Position numbers and translations under genes: made by a program. Below, in pieces: positions 22,201 to 30,806 of a stretch of 64,000 bases of DNA (position 1 is its first letter; every line of letters begins with the position of its first letter). Source of the DNA: Xanthomonas hyacinthi. Lineage in GTDB: Bacteria; Pseudomonadota; Gammaproteobacteria; Xanthomonadales; Xanthomonadaceae. The DNA lies in contig NZ_CP043476.1 of NCBI RefSeq assembly GCF_009769165.1, positions 4,037,001-4,101,000 of the forward strand. Reading direction: 5' to 3'. Under the pieces are notes generated by a model, which saw only the letters and a program-made list of their open reading frames with translations, ran no database searches and was not told the DNA's origin.

Positions 22201-22399
22201 GCTCGATCACCTGGGTGACCGAGCGTTCGGTGGTGCTGGCGCTGGCGCCGGGGTAGGTCGCGGTAACGGTGACCTGCGGCGGCGCGATCGAGGGATAGGA
22301 TTCGATGCCGAGGTTGAGGATGGCGATCACGCCGGTGAGCGAGATCAGGATCGCCACCACCCAGGCGAAGACCGGGTGTTCGATGAAGAACTTAGGCAT
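19226..22399 (-). CDS. RND multidrug efflux pump, inner-membrane subunit (AcrB/MexB type)
   Basis: The 1057-residue protein is a full-length HAE-1 transporter that exports drugs or toxic compounds using the proton gradient. It starts MPKFFIEHPVFAWVVAILI, has twelve membrane spans and two large periplasmic loops (PGASASTTERSVTQVIEQQL; QNVQFAAGAIG). The proton-relay Asp pair is in IGIVVDDAIVVIENVER and the partner Lys in GLAAKNAILIVEFA. It lies 12 bases after the adaptor gene and ends before a bidirectional terminator. No outer-membrane channel gene is in the operon, so a TolC-type protein from elsewhere must complete the pump. Substrates are not readable. Confidence 0.95.
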   Translation of the reverse strand: MPKFFIEHPVFAWVVAILISLTGVIAILNLGIESYPSIAPPQVTVTATYPGASASTTERSVTQVIEQQLTGIDHLLYFSSTSASNGNSTITLTFETGTNADIAQVQVQNKVSLASPRLPSEVTAQGVVVAKASSGFLSVVAVQSDNPSIDRDALNDIVGARVLEQISRVPGVGSTQQFGAEYAMDVWLNPEKLQGYHLSASDVYNAIGAQNVQFAAGAIGSDPAATGQSFTATVSAEGRFSSPEQFENIILRADSNGTVVRLKDVARVAFGPNNFGFDTQYNGKPTGAFAIQLLPGANALNVSAAVKAKMDSLQASFPQGVSWFTPYESTTFVTISIEEVVKTLIEAIVLVFLVMLVFLQNFRATIIPTLVIPVALLGTFLGMWLIGFTINQLTLFAMVLAIGIVVDDAIVVIENVERIMSEEHLAPKAATQKAMTQITGAVVAITVVLAAVFVPSALQPGAAGAIYKQFALTIAMAMGFSAFLALSFTPALCAAFLKPTHNDNPNWMFRTFNKYYDKLAHRYVAAVGGTIRRAPRWMAVFALLVVLCGFLFARMPSSFLPEEDQGFAIAIVQLPPGATKARTNEVFAQMRGVLAQQKAVAGMLQITGFSFIGRGENVGMGFVRLKPWDERDITADQLIQQLNGMFYGIKGAQIFVVNLPTVQGLGQFGGFDMWLQDRTGAGEEALLQARNILLGKAAARQDALTGVRPNGLENAPQLQLNVDRVQAQSMGLSVNDVYQSIQLMLAPVYVNDFFYEGRVKRVNVQADAPYRTGPESLRNFYVPSSSSTDSDGLPQMIPLSTVVKAEWIYGSPSLSRYNGYSAVNVVGNPAPGSSSGQAMSAMEEIIRNDLPPSFGFDWSGMSYQEIIAGNSATLLLVLSIVVVFLCLAALYESWSIPVSVLLVVPIGVLGAVTFSLLRGLPYDTYFKIGLITVIGLAAKNAILIVEFAVEQRAAGKTLREAATEAAHLRFRPILMTSFAFILGVLPMAISTGAGANARHSIGTGVIGGMVFATVLGVLFIPLFFVVMRRMLGDKLDEPSKEYVAIQQEGQTRNQPDR

Positions 22400-22411
22400 G
22401 GCGGGGGTCCG

Positions 22412-23647
22412 TTACGGCTGTTCGGGCTTGGAGTCGGCCGCGGCGGCGGGCTTTTCGCCGTTCGCTGCGCCCTGCGGTTGGCCGGCGGCCTGGCCCTGCG
22501 GCGCGGCGCCCTGGCCCGGCGCGCCCGGCGTCCATGGGATGGCCTTGGCCGGCATGCCTTCCTTGGCCTTCTGCAGGCCGCTGACGATGATCTGGTCGCC
22601 GGCCTGCAGCCCGGAGCTGATGATCCACTTGTTCTCCTGCTGGCCGACCGTGGCCACGTTCTTGCGCACCACCTTGCCGTCCTTGCCGACCACCAGCGCG
22701 TAGGCGCCCTGGGCGTCGCGCTGGATCGCTTCCTGCGGGATCAGGTAGACGTTGTTGCGCTGGCCGAGATTGGCCGCGAAGCTCACGAACGCGCCGGGCA
22801 GCAGCACCCGGTCCGGGTTCGGCAGCAGCGCGCGCAGGGTCACCGAGCCGGTGCTGGGGTCGACCGAGGTGTCGGAGAAGTCCAGCATGCCGGGCTGGGT
22901 ATAGGTGCTGCCGTCGCCCAGCTTGACCTGGACCGTCGACTTGTCGTTGGCGTTCAGCGCCACGTTGCCCTGCGCCTGCGCCTGGCGCAGCTGCGCCAGT
23001 TCGTCCGAACTCATCGAGAAGTTCACGTACAGCGGGTCGAGCTGGTCGATGGTGGTCAGCAGGGTGGTGTCGCTCTGGCCGACCAGCGCGCCTTCGGTGA
23101 CCTGCTGCTTGCCGGCGCGGCCGGCGATCGGTGCGGTGACGGTGGCGTAGCCGAGATTGATGCGCGCGGTTTCCACCGCGGCGCGCGCCTGCTGCACCGA
23201 CGCGGCCGAGGTGCGCTCGGTGGCCTCGGCGCTGTCCAGGTCGGACCTGGACACATAGGCCTGCGGGGCCAGGCTGCGCGCGCGGGCGGCGGCGACCTTG
23301 GCGTTGGCGTAGGTGGCCTCGGCCGAGGCCAGCTGACCCTGTGCCGAGGCCAGCGAGGCGCGCAGCGGCGCCGGATCGATCTGGAACAGCGGCTGGCCTT
23401 CCTTCACGTCGGTGCCTTCGGTGTACAGGCGCTTTTCCAGCACCCCGGCCACGCGGGCGCGCACGTCGGCGCTGCGGTACGCGGACAGGCGCCCGACCAG
23501 TTCGCGCTGCAGCGGCAGCGACTGCGGCTTGGCTTCCAGCACGCCCACGTCCGGCGGCGGCATGGCCTGCTGTTCCTGTTTCTTGCAGGACGCCAACACC
23601 ACCACGACGGCGCAGGCCAGGGCGAGGGAACGCAACGGGGAGGTCAT
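22412..23647 (-). CDS. RND efflux periplasmic adaptor (membrane fusion lipoprotein)
   Basis: The 411-residue adaptor links the RND pump to an outer-membrane channel. It has a lipoprotein signal ending in VVLASCKKQ, so it is lipid anchored. It then shows the HlyD-type lipoyl half-motifs (RVAGVLEKRLYTEGTDVKEG and INLGYATVTAPIAGRAGKQQ), an alpha-hairpin rich in Ala and Gln between them, and the beta-barrel and membrane-proximal domains (DPLYVNFSMSSDEL, RVLLPGAFVSF). The C-terminal 45 residues are a Gly/Pro/Gln-rich tail longer than in AcrA. Its start overlaps the stop of the TetR gene by four bases. Confidence 0.94.
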   Translation of the reverse strand: MTSPLRSLALACAVVVVLASCKKQEQQAMPPPDVGVLEAKPQSLPLQRELVGRLSAYRSADVRARVAGVLEKRLYTEGTDVKEGQPLFQIDPAPLRASLASAQGQLASAEATYANAKVAAARARSLAPQAYVSRSDLDSAEATERTSAASVQQARAAVETARINLGYATVTAPIAGRAGKQQVTEGALVGQSDTTLLTTIDQLDPLYVNFSMSSDELAQLRQAQAQGNVALNANDKSTVQVKLGDGSTYTQPGMLDFSDTSVDPSTGSVTLRALLPNPDRVLLPGAFVSFAANLGQRNNVYLIPQEAIQRDAQGAYALVVGKDGKVVRKNVATVGQQENKWIISSGLQAGDQIIVSGLQKAKEGMPAKAIPWTPGAPGQGAAPQGQAAGQPQGAANGEKPAAAADSKPEQP

Positions 23648-24297
23648 CGGGTGGTACTCCGGTCTGGTGTTGAAAACGGAAGGGAAGGGGACGCGGCGAA
23701 CGCGCGCAGGAAACCGTCGACGGCGAATTCGGCCCAGGCGCGCTGCGCGGCGGCGTCGCTGCGATGGGCGGTATGGAAGCGCTGGCGCTCGAAATCCATG
23801 CCGACGATCATGCCCAGCAGCAGTTCGGCCATGAAGTGCGGATCGTCATGGCGCAGCTGGCCGGCGGCCGCCGCCAGTTGCAGGCGCTCGCTCAGGCGCT
23901 GCATCAACGTCTCGGCGCTGTCGCGGAACAGGGCGCGCACCTGCTCGGGGAAATGCCGCGATTCGGCCGCGATCAGCTGGCAGCTCTGCAGCACGCGCGG
24001 CTCGGACAACTGCTCCAGGTGCTCGCGGGCGAAACCCAGCAGGCTGCCGCGCAGTTCGCCCTGGGCCGGACCCAGGTGGGTGGTGCTCAGTTCCATATGC
24101 TCCTGCATCACCCGCTGCAGCAGGCCCTGCTTGCTGCGGTAGCGGCTGTACAGGGTCTGCTTGGAGCAGCCGGCGCGTGCGGCCACCGCATCCATGCTCA
24201 GGCGCATGCCCGCTTCGGCCAACAGTTCGCGCACAGCGGCGTACACGCGCTGGTCGCGCGCCTGGGGCAGGCGGGGCGGGGTGGGGGAGGCGGTCAT
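23644..24297 (-). CDS. TetR-family repressor of the RND efflux operon
   Basis: The 217-residue protein has an N-terminal TetR helix-turn-helix (RVYAAVRELLAEAGMRLSMD, then AVAARAGCSKQTLYSRYRSKQGLLQ). A C-terminal helical ligand domain of the AcrR/TetR_C type follows (FRDSAETLMQRLSERLQ, GMIVGMDFERQRF). It is the first gene of the operon and overlaps the adaptor by four bases, so repressor and pump are made together. A 16-base palindrome (24303-24318) begins 6 bases upstream of its start codon, consistent with autoregulation. The inducing ligand is unknown. Confidence 0.92.
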   Translation of the reverse strand: MTASPTPPRLPQARDQRVYAAVRELLAEAGMRLSMDAVAARAGCSKQTLYSRYRSKQGLLQRVMQEHMELSTTHLGPAQGELRGSLLGFAREHLEQLSEPRVLQSCQLIAAESRHFPEQVRALFRDSAETLMQRLSERLQLAAAAGQLRHDDPHFMAELLLGMIVGMDFERQRFHTAHRSDAAAQRAWAEFAVDGFLRAFAASPSLPFSTPDRSTTR

Positions 24298-24302
24298 TGA
24301 AG

Positions 24303-24318
24303 TGGACTATACCGTCCA
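24303..24318 (-). promoter_or_regulatory. Palindromic operator in front of the TetR-RND operon
   Basis: TGGAC-TATACC-GTCCA is a perfect 5-6-5 inverted repeat whose centre resembles a -10 element on the operon strand (GGTATAG). Together with the flanking AAACTGGACGGTATAGTCCA on the minus strand it resembles known AcrR/TetR sites. It begins 6 bases upstream of the repressor start codon at 24297. Confidence 0.65.
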
Positions 24319-24551
24319 GTTTAGAATTGGAACAGCCTTGACAGCCGTGCGCCGATCGCCACAAGCCGCGCCATCGGCGACGCGCTGCCTGAACAAGTGA
24401 TGACGGCGTGACGGCGGCGCTCGCGCGACGTTGCCCGATATGGCGTGTCATTTCACTCCCTGATCCCGGTTTGCGCCATGCAGCAAGGTAGTTGCACGCA
24501 CCGCCGGTACAATTCTGACTTTCCCAACGAGCATCGTTGTTGCTCCCCGTC

Positions 24552-27500
24552 ATGAAACCCAAATCAGACGCCTCCCGTTCCAGCACGTCCTCGGCCGGAT
24601 CCTCCGGCAAGTCCGCGTCCAAGCCCGCTCCCACCTCGTCCAGATCCGCCGCGGCGGCGTCCGCCAAGAAGGCCAGGGCCGCGCCGGTCGCGAGCAAGCG
24701 CGGCGCGGCGCGCGCGGCCGCCAATGCGCGGGTGATCGATGCGGTGCCGGCCGCGGCCGCTGGCGGCTTCAGCCTGGAGCCGGTGTACGCGGCGCTGCGC
24801 CAGCGCTATCCGGGCGGCCGCCAGGCCGAGGCGCAGGTGTTCGCCGAGCAGTTCTACAAGCGCATGGAGGAGGACGAGTTCCCCCACCACAGCGCGCAGG
24901 AGTGGGCGGCGCTGGCGGCGTCGATGCTGGACTTCGCGCGCAAGCGCAAGCCGGGCACGGTCAACGTGCGGGTGTTCAATCCGAGCCTGAAGGAGGATGG
25001 CTGGGAGTCCTCGCGCACGGTGCTGCAGATCGTCAACGACGACATGCCGTTCCTGGTCGATTCGGTGAGCATGGCGCTGTCGGAGCTGGGCATCGGCGTG
25101 CACGTGCTCGGCCATCCGGTGCTGCGCATGAGCCGCGACAAGGGCGGCAAGCTGGAGACGGTCGGCGAGGGCAGGCCGGAATCGCTGATGCTGCTGGAGA
25201 TCGACCGGCAGCCGCCGGAGGACATGCCGCGGGTGGACGCGGCGATCCAGCGCATCCTCGGCGAGGTGCGCAACATCGTGCGCGACTGGAGCGGCATGCG
25301 CGAGAAGATGCTGGCGCTGGCCGACGACCTGACCACGCGGCGCCTGCCGGTGGACGACAAGGGCCGGCGCGAGGCGCAGGAGTTCCTGCGCTGGGCCGCG
25401 GCCGACCACTTCACCTTCTTCGGCTACCGCGAGTACCGGGTCGAGAAGCAGGGCGGCGAAGACGTGCTGGCGCCGCTGGAGGACAGCGGCCTGGGCCTGC
25501 TGCGCGGCCACGACAAGTCGCCGGCGCGGCCGGTGCGCACGCTGGCCGCGCACGGCCTCAGCGAATCCGGGATCAAGGAAGCGCTGATCCTGACCAAGAC
25601 CAATGCGCGCTCGCGGGTGCACCGCAGCGGCTACATGGACTACATCGGCGTGCTGGAATTCGACGCCAAGGGCCGCATCGTCGCCGAGCAGCGCTTCCTC
25701 GGCCTGTTCACCTCCAGCGCCTACAACCGCCGACCGTGGGAGATCCCGCTGGTGCGCGAGCGCCACGACTACGTGATGCGCAAGTCCGGGCTGACCCCGA
25801 GCAGCCACAGCGGCAAGGCGCTGCGCCACATCCTGGAGACGCTGCCGCGCGAGGAGCTGTTCCAGTCCAACGAGGAAGAGCTGTACCGCACCGCGATGGG
25901 CATTCTCGGCTTGCAGGAGCGGGTGCGCAGCCGCCTGTTCCTGCGCCGCGACAAGTACGGCCGCTTCATTTCCGCGCTGGTCTACCTCCCGCGCGAGCGC
26001 TTCAACACCGACGTGCGCCTGCGCATCGAGGCCTTGCTGAAGGACGCGCTGCACGGCGAGTACATCGACTCCAGCGTGGTGCTGGGCGAATCGCCGCTGG
26101 CGCAGCTGCACCTGATCGTGCGGCCCAAGCCCGGCGAGGCGCTGGAATTCGATACCACCGAGCTGGAATCGCGCCTGGCGCGCCTGCTGCGCAATTGGCA
26201 GGACGATCTGCGCGAGGCGCTGGTCGCCAGCCGCGGCGAGCGCGACGGCCTGCGCCTGGCGGCCAACTACGGCCGCGCGCTGCCGGCCGGCTACATCGAG
26301 GAATCGACCGCGCAGATCGCCGCGCGCGACGTCGAGCGCCTGGCCGCGCTGCGCGGTCCGGACGACCTGCACCTGAGCCTGCAGGCGCTGCGCCGCGACG
26401 GCGCCGACAGCCTGCGCCTGAAGCTGTACCGCCAGCGCGACGACCTGCCGCTGTCGGACGTGCTGCCGATGATGGAGAACCTGGGCCTGCGGGTGATCTC
26501 CGAGCGTCCGTACCGGCTCACCGTGGACGGCACCCTGCTGTACATCCAGGACTTCGAAGTGGAGCCGCTGGCCGGCAGCATCGACGTCGCGCGCGCCGAT
26601 GCGCCGCTGTGCGAGGCGTTCGTGCGCATCTGGCGCGGCGATGCCGAGAACGACGGCTTCAACCGCCTGATCGTCGGCGCCGGCCTGGGCTGGCGCCAGG
26701 TGGCGATCCTGCGCGGCTACTGCAAGTACCTGCTGCAGACCGGCGTGCCGTTCTCGCAGGCCTACGTCGAAGAAACCTGCAGCCGCTATCCGCTGCTGGC
26801 GCGGCTGCTGGTGGAACTGTTCGAGGCGCGCTTCGATCCGGCCACCGGCAACGAGAGCAAGGCGCAGATCGCCGACGGCCAGGCCGCGCTGTCGGCGCAG
26901 CTGACCTTGCTGGCGGCCGGCGACGACGCCGCGCTGAAGGCGCTGCAACCGGTGATCGACGCGCGCCGCGGCGACCGCGATGCGCAGCTGGAAGCGGCCA
27001 ATGCCGCGCTGCTGAAGCTGTTCGACCAGGTCGCCAGCCTCGACGAGGACCGCATCCTGCGCAGCTTCAAGGGCGTGATCGAAGCGACCCTGCGCACCAG
27101 CTACTACCAGACCGGCAAGGATGGCCAGCCGGGCCATTGCATCGGCTTCAAGCTCGATTCGGCCAAGGTGCCGGAACTGCCCAAGCCGCGCCCGTACCGC
27201 GAGATCTTCGTGTACGGCCCGCGCGTGGAAGGCGTGCACCTGCGCTTCGGCGCGGTGGCGCGCGGCGGCCTGCGCTGGTCGGACCGGCGCGAGGATTTCC
27301 GTACCGAGGTGCTGGGCCTGGTCAAGGCGCAGATGGTCAAGAACACGGTGATCGTGCCGGTCGGCGCCAAGGGCGGCTTCTTCTGCAAGCGCGCGCCGGT
27401 CGGCGGCGACCGCGACGCGGTGCTGGCCGAGGGCATCGCCTGCTACAAGCTGTTCATCCAGGGCCTGCTCGACATCACCGACAACATCGTCGGCGGCAGG

Positions 27501-29660
27501 ATCGTGGCGCCGCCGCAGGTGGTGCGCCACGACCAGGACGATCCGTACCTGGTGGTCGCCGCCGACAAGGGCACCGCCACGTTCTCCGACATCGCCAACG
27601 GGCTGGCGCTCGACCACGGCTTCTGGCTCGGCGACGCGTTCGCCTCCGGCGGCTCGGTCGGCTACGACCACAAGGGCATGGGCATCACCGCGCGCGGCGC
27701 CTGGGAGTCGGTCAAGCGCCACTTCCGCGCGCTGGGCCGCGACTGCCAGAGCGAGGACTTCAGCGTGGTCGGCATCGGCGACATGTCCGGCGACGTGTTC
27801 GGCAACGGCATGCTGCTGTCCAGGCACATCCGCCTGCTGGCCGCGTTCGACCACCGCCACATCTTCCTGGATCCCACGCCGAATGCCGCGGCCGCGTTCG
27901 CCGAGCGCGAACGCCTGTTCAAGCTGCCGCGCTCCAGCTGGGCCGACTACGACGCCAAGCTGATCAGCGCCGGCGGCGGCATCTATCCGCGCACGCTGAA
28001 GTCGATCGAGATCAGCGCGCCGGTGCGCGAGGCGCTGGGCCTGGAGGCGGGGGTCAAGCAGCTCTCGCCCAACGCGCTGATGAATGCAATCCTCAAGGCG
28101 CCGGTGGACCTGTTCTGGAACGGCGGCATCGGCACCTACGTCAAGGCGGCGAGCGAGAGCCATGGCGACGTCGGCGACCGCGCCAACAACGGCCTGCGCG
28201 TCAACGGCGGCGAGCTGCGCTGCAGGATCGTCGGCGAAGGCGGCAACCTGGGCCTGACCCAGCTCGGCCGCATCGAGGCCGCGCAGGTCGGGGTGCTGCT
28301 CAACACCGACTTCATCGACAACTCGGCCGGCGTGGACACCTCCGACCACGAGGTCAACATCAAGATCCTGCTCAACGACGTGGTGCAGGCCAGGAAGCTG
28401 AGCGTGGCGGCGCGCAACACGCTGCTGGCGTCGATGACCGACGAGGTCGCCGCGCTGGTGCTGTGGGACAACATCCGCCAGAACCAGGCGCTGAGCCTGA
28501 TGGAGCGGATGAGCGTCAAGCGCCTGGGCTCCAAGCAGCACTTCATCCGCACCCTGGAAGCGCAGGGCCTGCTCGACCGGCAGATCGAATACCTGCCCTC
28601 GGATGCGGAGATCTCCGCGCGCAAGGCCCGCGGCCAGGGCCTGACCCGGCCGGAGCTGGCGGTGCTGCTGTCCTACTCCAAGCTGGTCGCGTTCCAGCAG
28701 CTGCTGGAATCGGACATCCCTGAAGACCCGTACCTGTCCAAGGAGCTGCAGCGCTACTTCCCGCAGCCGCTGCAGAAGAAGTACGCCGATGCGATGGAGC
28801 GGCACCGGCTGAAGCGCGAGATCATCGCCACCGCGGTCACCAACACCACCATCAACCGCATGGGCGCGACCTTCCTGATGCGCATGCAGGAAGACACCGG
28901 GCGCAGCATCGGCGAGGTCGCCAAGGCGTACACGATCAGCCGCGAGACGCTGGACGCGCGCGCGCTGTGGACGCAGATCGACGCGCTGGACGGGCAGGTG
29001 CCCGAGTCGGTGCAGATCGATGCGCTGGAAGTGATCTGGAAGCTGCAGCGCGCGTTCGTGCGCTGGCTGCTGTTCCGTCCCGGCCCGATGCCCGGCATCA
29101 CCGCGGCGGTGGAGCGCTACCACGAACCGTTCAACGACATCCGCGTCGCCTCCGGCGTGCTCTCGGACGCACAGCGCCCGCTGTACGAGGCGCTGGTGCA
29201 GGAGTGGCAGGACAAGGGCCTGCCGGCGGCGCTGGCGCAGCAGCTGGCGGAACTGCGCTTCCTGGAGCCGGCGTTCGACATCATCGAGATGGCGCGTACC
29301 CGCAAGCTCAGGCCGGTGGAGGTGTCGAAGGTGCATTTCCGCCTCGGCGAGGCCTTGCAGTTGCCGTGGATCTTCGAGCAGATCGATGCGCTGGAGGTCA
29401 ACGGCCGCTGGCATGCGGTGGCCCGCGGCGTGCTGCGCGACGAACTGGCCAAGCACCACAGCGCGCTGGCCGGGCAGGCCCTGGCGTTGCCGGGCGGCAA
29501 CGCCGAGGCCAAGGTGCAGCAGTGGCTGCAGCGCGACGACAGCAGCCTGCGCTTCACCTTGAACATGCTGCAGGAACTGTCGGCGCAGAAGGCGCTGGAC
29601 TACCCGACGGTGTCGGTGGCGGTGCAGCGGCTTGGGCAGCTTGCGGCGCACGGTGTGTAA
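24552..29660 (+). CDS. gdhB: NAD-specific glutamate dehydrogenase, large (about 180 kDa) type
   Basis: The 1702-residue enzyme deaminates glutamate to 2-oxoglutarate with NAD+, a catabolic role. I chose ATG at 24552 over the upstream TTG codons. The first 55 residues are a Ser/Ala/Lys-rich disordered tail. The N-terminal half contains ACT-like regulatory regions (FNPSLKEDGWESSRTVLQIV, then NDDMPFLVDSVSMAL). The catalytic domain begins near residue 900 (GGLRWSDRREDFRTEVLGLV, PVGAKGGFFCKRAP, VGIGDMSGDVFGNGML and GEGGNLGLTQLGR). The length matches the L-GDH subfamily of Pseudomonas GdhB. Two hairpins follow the stop codon. Confidence 0.95.
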   Translation: MKPKSDASRSSTSSAGSSGKSASKPAPTSSRSAAAASAKKARAAPVASKRGAARAAANARVIDAVPAAAAGGFSLEPVYAALRQRYPGGRQAEAQVFAEQFYKRMEEDEFPHHSAQEWAALAASMLDFARKRKPGTVNVRVFNPSLKEDGWESSRTVLQIVNDDMPFLVDSVSMALSELGIGVHVLGHPVLRMSRDKGGKLETVGEGRPESLMLLEIDRQPPEDMPRVDAAIQRILGEVRNIVRDWSGMREKMLALADDLTTRRLPVDDKGRREAQEFLRWAAADHFTFFGYREYRVEKQGGEDVLAPLEDSGLGLLRGHDKSPARPVRTLAAHGLSESGIKEALILTKTNARSRVHRSGYMDYIGVLEFDAKGRIVAEQRFLGLFTSSAYNRRPWEIPLVRERHDYVMRKSGLTPSSHSGKALRHILETLPREELFQSNEEELYRTAMGILGLQERVRSRLFLRRDKYGRFISALVYLPRERFNTDVRLRIEALLKDALHGEYIDSSVVLGESPLAQLHLIVRPKPGEALEFDTTELESRLARLLRNWQDDLREALVASRGERDGLRLAANYGRALPAGYIEESTAQIAARDVERLAALRGPDDLHLSLQALRRDGADSLRLKLYRQRDDLPLSDVLPMMENLGLRVISERPYRLTVDGTLLYIQDFEVEPLAGSIDVARADAPLCEAFVRIWRGDAENDGFNRLIVGAGLGWRQVAILRGYCKYLLQTGVPFSQAYVEETCSRYPLLARLLVELFEARFDPATGNESKAQIADGQAALSAQLTLLAAGDDAALKALQPVIDARRGDRDAQLEAANAALLKLFDQVASLDEDRILRSFKGVIEATLRTSYYQTGKDGQPGHCIGFKLDSAKVPELPKPRPYREIFVYGPRVEGVHLRFGAVARGGLRWSDRREDFRTEVLGLVKAQMVKNTVIVPVGAKGGFFCKRAPVGGDRDAVLAEGIACYKLFIQGLLDITDNIVGGRIVAPPQVVRHDQDDPYLVVAADKGTATFSDIANGLALDHGFWLGDAFASGGSVGYDHKGMGITARGAWESVKRHFRALGRDCQSEDFSVVGIGDMSGDVFGNGMLLSRHIRLLAAFDHRHIFLDPTPNAAAAFAERERLFKLPRSSWADYDAKLISAGGGIYPRTLKSIEISAPVREALGLEAGVKQLSPNALMNAILKAPVDLFWNGGIGTYVKAASESHGDVGDRANNGLRVNGGELRCRIVGEGGNLGLTQLGRIEAAQVGVLLNTDFIDNSAGVDTSDHEVNIKILLNDVVQARKLSVAARNTLLASMTDEVAALVLWDNIRQNQALSLMERMSVKRLGSKQHFIRTLEAQGLLDRQIEYLPSDAEISARKARGQGLTRPELAVLLSYSKLVAFQQLLESDIPEDPYLSKELQRYFPQPLQKKYADAMERHRLKREIIATAVTNTTINRMGATFLMRMQEDTGRSIGEVAKAYTISRETLDARALWTQIDALDGQVPESVQIDALEVIWKLQRAFVRWLLFRPGPMPGITAAVERYHEPFNDIRVASGVLSDAQRPLYEALVQEWQDKGLPAALAQQLAELRFLEPAFDIIEMARTRKLRPVEVSKVHFRLGEALQLPWIFEQIDALEVNGRWHAVARGVLRDELAKHHSALAGQALALPGGNAEAKVQQWLQRDDSSLRFTLNMLQELSAQKALDYPTVSVAVQRLGQLAAHGV

Positions 29661-29666
29661 CACCGT

Positions 29667-29717
29667 GGTCAGGCCCGCTCTGCGGGCCTGACCCAAAGTT
29701 TGCGGCGCAAACTTTGG
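29667..29717 (+). terminator. Two adjoining perfect hairpins after gdhB
   Basis: The first stem is GGTCAGGCCCGC / GCGGGCCTGACC with loop TCT (29667-29693). The second is CCAAAGTTTGC / GCAAACTTTGG with loop GGC (29693-29717). The stems of 12 and 11 bp are perfect but no T-run follows, so they may act as a rho-type stop, an mRNA 3' stabiliser or a REP-like unit. Confidence 0.55.
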
Positions 29718-29884
29718 CGCCGCACGGCCACTTCGCCTATCCCCCGCGGCTGTCGCCGCGCCCCCCTTAACAGAAGGGGGGCTTTGCTCCAGAGGCATTG
29801 CGTGTCGTCCAGCTTGCTGGACGGCATGCGTTACCGATGGACTCGAAGCGCGCGGGTAACGGTGCGCCGGGTATGATCGAGGCC

Positions 29885-30670
29885 ATGAATGCTTCCGTGC
29901 TGCCTTCCGCCCCCCGTATCTGTTTTCTTGCCAGCACTGCGCCGCCGGCGCTGCAGGCGCGCGATCAGCTGGTCGCGCGCTATGGCGACTGCGCGCCGGC
30001 CGATGCCGACGTGCTGTGCGCGCTCGGCGGCGACGGTTTCATGCTGCAGACCCTGCACCGCCACGGCGGCCTGGGCAAACCGGTGTTCGGCATGAAGCTG
30101 GGGGCGGTCGGTTTCCTGATGAACCAGTACCGCGACGACGACCTCGCCGAGCGCCTGGCGCAGGCCGAGCCGGCCAAGCTGCGGCCGCTGGAGATGCTGG
30201 CGCAGACCGAGTCCGGCACCACCACCGGCTCGCTGGCCTACAACGAAGTGTCGCTGCTGCGGCAGACCCGCCAGGCCGCGCACGTCAGCATCGACCTCAA
30301 CGGCCAGACCCGGGTCGACGAACTGATCTGCGACGGGGTGATGGTGGCCACGCCGGCCGGCAGCACCGCCTACAACTCCTCGGCGCACGGCCCGATCCTG
30401 CCGCTGGGTTCGCACACGCTGGCGCTGACCCCGATCGCCCCGTACCGCCCGCGGCGCTGGCGCGGCGCGATCCTCAAGGCCGACATCGAGGTGCGCCTGC
30501 GCGTGCTCGACCCGTACAAGCGCCCGGTCAGCGTCACCGCCGACTCGCACGAGACCCGCGACGTGGTCGAAGTCACCATCCGCGAGTCGCGCGACCGCAT
30601 GGTCACCTTGCTGTTCGATCCGGAGCACAACCTGGAGGAGCGGATCTTGAGCGAGCAGTTCATGGTTTGA
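29885..30670 (+). CDS. nadK: NAD kinase
   Basis: This cytosolic enzyme phosphorylates NAD to NADP. I chose ATG at 29885 ([18 protein letters not shown]), which gives 261 residues, the normal bacterial length; an upstream in-frame extension is not conserved-looking. The diagnostic GGDG is at residues 48-51 in [11 protein letters not shown]. It is followed by [17 protein letters not shown] and the nucleotide-binding [20 protein letters not shown]. Neither start has an ideal ribosome site. A long dispersed repeat follows the stop codon. Confidence 0.94.
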   Translation: MNASVLPSAPRICFLASTAPPALQARDQLVARYGDCAPADADVLCALGGDGFMLQTLHRHGGLGKPVFGMKLGAVGFLMNQYRDDDLAERLAQAEPAKLRPLEMLAQTESGTTTGSLAYNEVSLLRQTRQAAHVSIDLNGQTRVDELICDGVMVATPAGSTAYNSSAHGPILPLGSHTLALTPIAPYRPRRWRGAILKADIEVRLRVLDPYKRPVSVTADSHETRDVVEVTIRESRDRMVTLLFDPEHNLEERILSEQFMV

Positions 30671-30805
30671 GGGCTGGGAGTGGGGAATCGGGAATGGGGA
30701 ATCGCAAGAGCGGTTTCCTGACAGCTTCCTTTCCCTGCATAAATTCCATGCCCGTAGACCGCTTTTACCTATTCCCCACTCCCGATTCCCCATTCCCAGC
30801 CCCCA
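30671..30805. repeat. Long dispersed inverted repeat (GGGAATCGGGAAT family)
   Basis: The left arm begins GGGCTGGGAGTGGGGAATCG at 30671. The right arm ends at 30805, and its reverse complement reads GGGGCTGGGAATGGGGAATC. The arms are near-identical over about 32 bases and enclose about 65 bases of unique sequence. It fills the whole gap between nadK and the next gene, ending one base before that gene's ATG and leaving no Shine-Dalgarno sequence. Confidence 0.9.
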
Positions 30806-30806
30806 A

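Noticed and set aside
24564..29798. A 1744-codon open frame on the minus strand across gdhB
   Set aside because: It is an antisense frame kept open by the strong third-position GC bias of gdhB; its translation is low in complexity, rich in Arg, Gln, His and Ala, with no recognisable domain.
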